A stretch of DNA of 6,793 nucleotides from an uncultured Prevotellaceae bacterium (GTDB lineage Bacteria > Bacteroidota > Bacteroidia > Bacteroidales > Bacteroidaceae). Shown here one piece after another: positions 4,755 to 6,793 of the stretch; within the stretch, counting starts at the first letter, position 1, and each line of letters begins with the position of its first letter. The notes under the pieces were generated by a model that saw nothing but the letters and a program-made list of their open reading frames with translations, had not been told where the DNA came from and made no database searches. The translations under genes and the position numbers were made by a program. The DNA lies in assembly GCA_946187025.1 (NCBI GenBank), contig CAMHPM010000084.1, positions 1-6,793 on the forward strand. Direction: 5' to 3'.

Positions 4755-6793
4755 TTAGAATCTCAGGGTGATGCTGCCCATGATGGTTGTGCTGCTCATA
4801 GGTGTGTAGCCAATCTGGTAGTATCGGTTGTCGGCTGGGTAGTCGTCGCCTACGATGGCACTATAGACCCATGCATTTGAAGCGTACCGTTGGTTGAAGA
4901 TATTTCCCCAGTTGAGTGCGATGATTGTCGAGTTGTATCCTGTGAATGGGTTCTTGAATTCATAGCTCAGGTTGAGGTCAGATGTGGAGTATGCCGGCAG
5001 GCTTCGGTCGCGGTTTTGAGTGTTGTCGATGTATTGACGGCTTACGAACGCTGTGTGCCACACGGCTCTGAATCCTCCTTTGTGCAGGTCGATGAATCCG
5101 TTGAGTATTGCTGACGGCGAGAATGCCAGTGTCGATTTGTCATAGTGTATGGTTGTGGCAGGCATGTCGTTCCAGTCGGCATCGTAGGTCTCGACCACTT
5201 CGTCGAAGTCTTTCAGCTTGTTGACCGACAGGGCTGCGTTTCCTTCGATGGTGACGTACTTGGTAGGGTTCCATCCTGCGCTGATTTCAGTTCCGAGTCG
5301 GTAAGAGCGGTGTATGTTGGTGGTCAGGTTTTCACCTATATCGCTCACGGCTCCTGTCTGTACGAACTGGTCGGTATAGAGCATGGCGTACAGTCCTGCC
5401 TGAGTATACCACGAACTGGTGTTGATTCCGGCTCCGAGTTCTATGTCGTGCAACTTTTCGGCTCGTGGTGCAGGGTATGAACCATTGTCGGTGAAGTTGT
5501 TGCGTTCGGGTTCACGATGGCTCAGCGCATAGCTTGCGTAGGCGTTGAAGTTGCCCGAATGGTAGGCTATTCCGGCTTTCGGGTTGAAGAAGTTGTATTG
5601 TTGGCTGATGTCGAGGCGCTGGTTGGTATATGTGCCGTCGGGGTTTGCATAGAATTTGTCGTTGATGCCGTTGGTAGTGTAGTTGACGTGGCGGAACTGC
5701 ACGTCGCCGAATGCGTCGAGGTTCTCGGTGATGTGTAGTGTGGCCTTGGTGTAGATGCTGGCATCAGCTTTGTTGGCATCGCTGTCGTAGTATTGGTAGC
5801 CCTGACGTTCCAGGTTCAGGTTTTGGCTGAGTGTCGGGTTCGATGTATAGGTGAGGTAGCCGTAGTGGTTCGCCTCGAAGTTTTGCATCGACAATCCTGT
5901 CGTGATGTCCCATCGGTCGTCGTTGTAGTTTATGTTCGACACGATGCCGTAGGTGTCTTGCGTCATTCCTTTCTTGCGGATGAAATCGGCACGCTTCACT
6001 GTGCTACCGTCGGTGTCGGTGAAGTTTGCAAGTCCGAACTTCTTGAGCTTGTTGTCGTGACGGAATTCGAGGTAGTATCCGTGACCGCGGGTGTAGTGTA
6101 AGGATGTTGCGAGGTTCCAGTCAGGGTCTATCTGCCATGCGAGCGACAGTATGTTGTGGTTCTGCCAGAAGTTGTCGGTAGCCTTGGGCCACACTGTGCC
6201 GTCTGCCAGCTGATAGCGTTTCACCTCGAATCCGCCTTGCCAGTCGGGTATGAACTGTTCGTGCAGGCTGTTGAAGCGGCCAAGCCCCAGGCCGTCCAGG
6301 TCCTTATAGGTGCGGATGCCGTCGTAGCTGTTGAGGCTGTAGTCGTCGTTGCCGGCTGTGACTCCGTTCCATGCCTGTCCGGTTGTCTCGAAGTTGCCTA
6401 TGTTTTTATATCTCAGCTGAATGTTGCGGTTGGTATTGATATAGGTCGCGCCAGCATAGTAGCTGCCCGAACGTCCCTCGGTGCCGTGTATGTATCCGCC
6501 TGAATGTGTCTCGTGGTATGCTCCATCGACCATTACGTGGTTGGCTATAAGGCCAGTCGATACTGACGCGCCGACGTTCCATGTGGCAAACGAACCATAG
6601 GAAGCATTGACTTCGGCCGATGGCTCGAGCTGTGGTGCTTTGGTCTTGAGCGATATCGTTCCGCCGAATGCTCCGTCGCCGTTGGTCGATGTTCCCACAC
6701 CGCGCTGTATCTGTGCGCTGCCCATCAGTGCGCCGTAGCTGTTCATGTTGGCCCAGAATACGCACTGGTCTTCGGGCGAATTGAGCGACACAC
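4755..6793 (-). CDS. TonB-dependent outer-membrane receptor, 5' partial, likely vitamin (thiamine) uptake
   Basis: The frame is open at the right edge and ends at TAA (4757-4755), leaving 679 residues; the signal peptide, TonB box and most of the plug are off the window. The visible start contains the end of the plug: VFWANMNSYG, then QIQRGVGTSTNGDGAFGGTI (27-46). That run is a hallmark of a non-SusC family of receptors in Bacteroidetes. The rest is a long beta-barrel with alternating aromatic strands and Asp/Asn/Gly-rich loops, including TGQAWNG and HGYYLEFRHDNK. It ends STTIMGSITLRF, with the terminal Phe used for outer-membrane assembly. It lacks the SusC features and any SusD partner. With the PnuC-family gene 13 bp downstream it should form one transcript that brings a vitamin across both membranes. 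In related operons a TPP riboswitch lies upstream; here that position is outside the window. The receptor call is certain; the ligand is inferred from context. Confidence 0.92.
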   Translation of the reverse strand, partial: VSLNSPEDQCVFWANMNSYGALMGSAQIQRGVGTSTNGDGAFGGTISLKTKAPQLEPSAEVNASYGSFATWNVGASVSTGLIANHVMVDGAYHETHSGGYIHGTEGRSGSYYAGATYINTNRNIQLRYKNIGNFETTGQAWNGVTAGNDDYSLNSYDGIRTYKDLDGLGLGRFNSLHEQFIPDWQGGFEVKRYQLADGTVWPKATDNFWQNHNILSLAWQIDPDWNLATSLHYTRGHGYYLEFRHDNKLKKFGLANFTDTDGSTVKRADFIRKKGMTQDTYGIVSNINYNDDRWDITTGLSMQNFEANHYGYLTYTSNPTLSQNLNLERQGYQYYDSDANKADASIYTKATLHITENLDAFGDVQFRHVNYTTNGINDKFYANPDGTYTNQRLDISQQYNFFNPKAGIAYHSGNFNAYASYALSHREPERNNFTDNGSYPAPRAEKLHDIELGAGINTSSWYTQAGLYAMLYTDQFVQTGAVSDIGENLTTNIHRSYRLGTEISAGWNPTKYVTIEGNAALSVNKLKDFDEVVETYDADWNDMPATTIHYDKSTLAFSPSAILNGFIDLHKGGFRAVWHTAFVSRQYIDNTQNRDRSLPAYSTSDLNLSYEFKNPFTGYNSTIIALNWGNIFNQRYASNAWVYSAIVGDDYPADNRYYQIGYTPMSSTTIMGSITLRF

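Noticed and set aside
6156..6503. 115-residue plus-strand open frame opposite the TonB receptor, with similar ones at 5145-5480 and 5793-6101
   Set aside because: These Val-rich frames arise from the codon pattern of the receptor on the other strand and lack initiation signals or motifs.

Overview
The window looks like gut- or oral-type Bacteroidales DNA (Bacteroides/Prevotella/Muribaculaceae range). I infer this from the protein families, the start sites without Shine-Dalgarno sequences, a near-perfect Bacteroidetes promoter (TTTG, 19 bp, TATCTTTG) before the GH30 gene, and a T9SS-like C-terminal tail on the GH30 enzyme. Species cannot be named from sequence reading alone. Base composition is moderate, near 50% G+C.

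Layout, left to right. (1) Positions 1-205 hold the 3' end of a plus-strand gene encoding a carbohydrate-binding-module-like C-terminus, followed by a strong hairpin terminator (232-259). (2) A short array of six 9-bp units (262-315) fills the gap to a convergent minus-strand pair. In that pair, a lipoprotein with a cupin plus two carboxymuconolactone-decarboxylase (CMD) domains (919-2205) is followed 33 bp later by an exported flavodoxin-like protein (331-885). (3) A 236-bp divergent intergenic region (2206-2441) carries one promoter in each direction. (4) A plus-strand GH30 xylanase-like enzyme (2442-3950) with a signal peptide and a sorting-domain-like tail ends at a perfect 16-bp-stem hairpin (3971-4012). 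(5) A tandem array of six 22-bp units with exact period (4031-4162) runs into the 3' end of the next convergent gene. (6) On the minus strand, a TonB-dependent receptor (4755 to beyond the right edge) is followed 13 bp later by a PnuC-family vitamin transporter (4136-4741).

How the genes fit together. The receptor and PnuC homologue form an outer- plus inner-membrane uptake route, most likely for thiamine by analogy with the known omr1-pnuT operons of Bacteroidetes. The flavodoxin and cupin-CMD pair looks like a small redox or quinone-type system placed in the cell envelope. The GH30 gene appears to be a stand-alone polysaccharide-degrading unit with its own promoter and terminator. No SusC/SusD pair, mobile element, RNA gene or CRISPR array is visible. 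The least explained features are the two phased tandem arrays, each lying between a hairpin terminator and the 3' end of a convergent gene, and the apparent grafting of export signals onto two normally cytosolic protein types.
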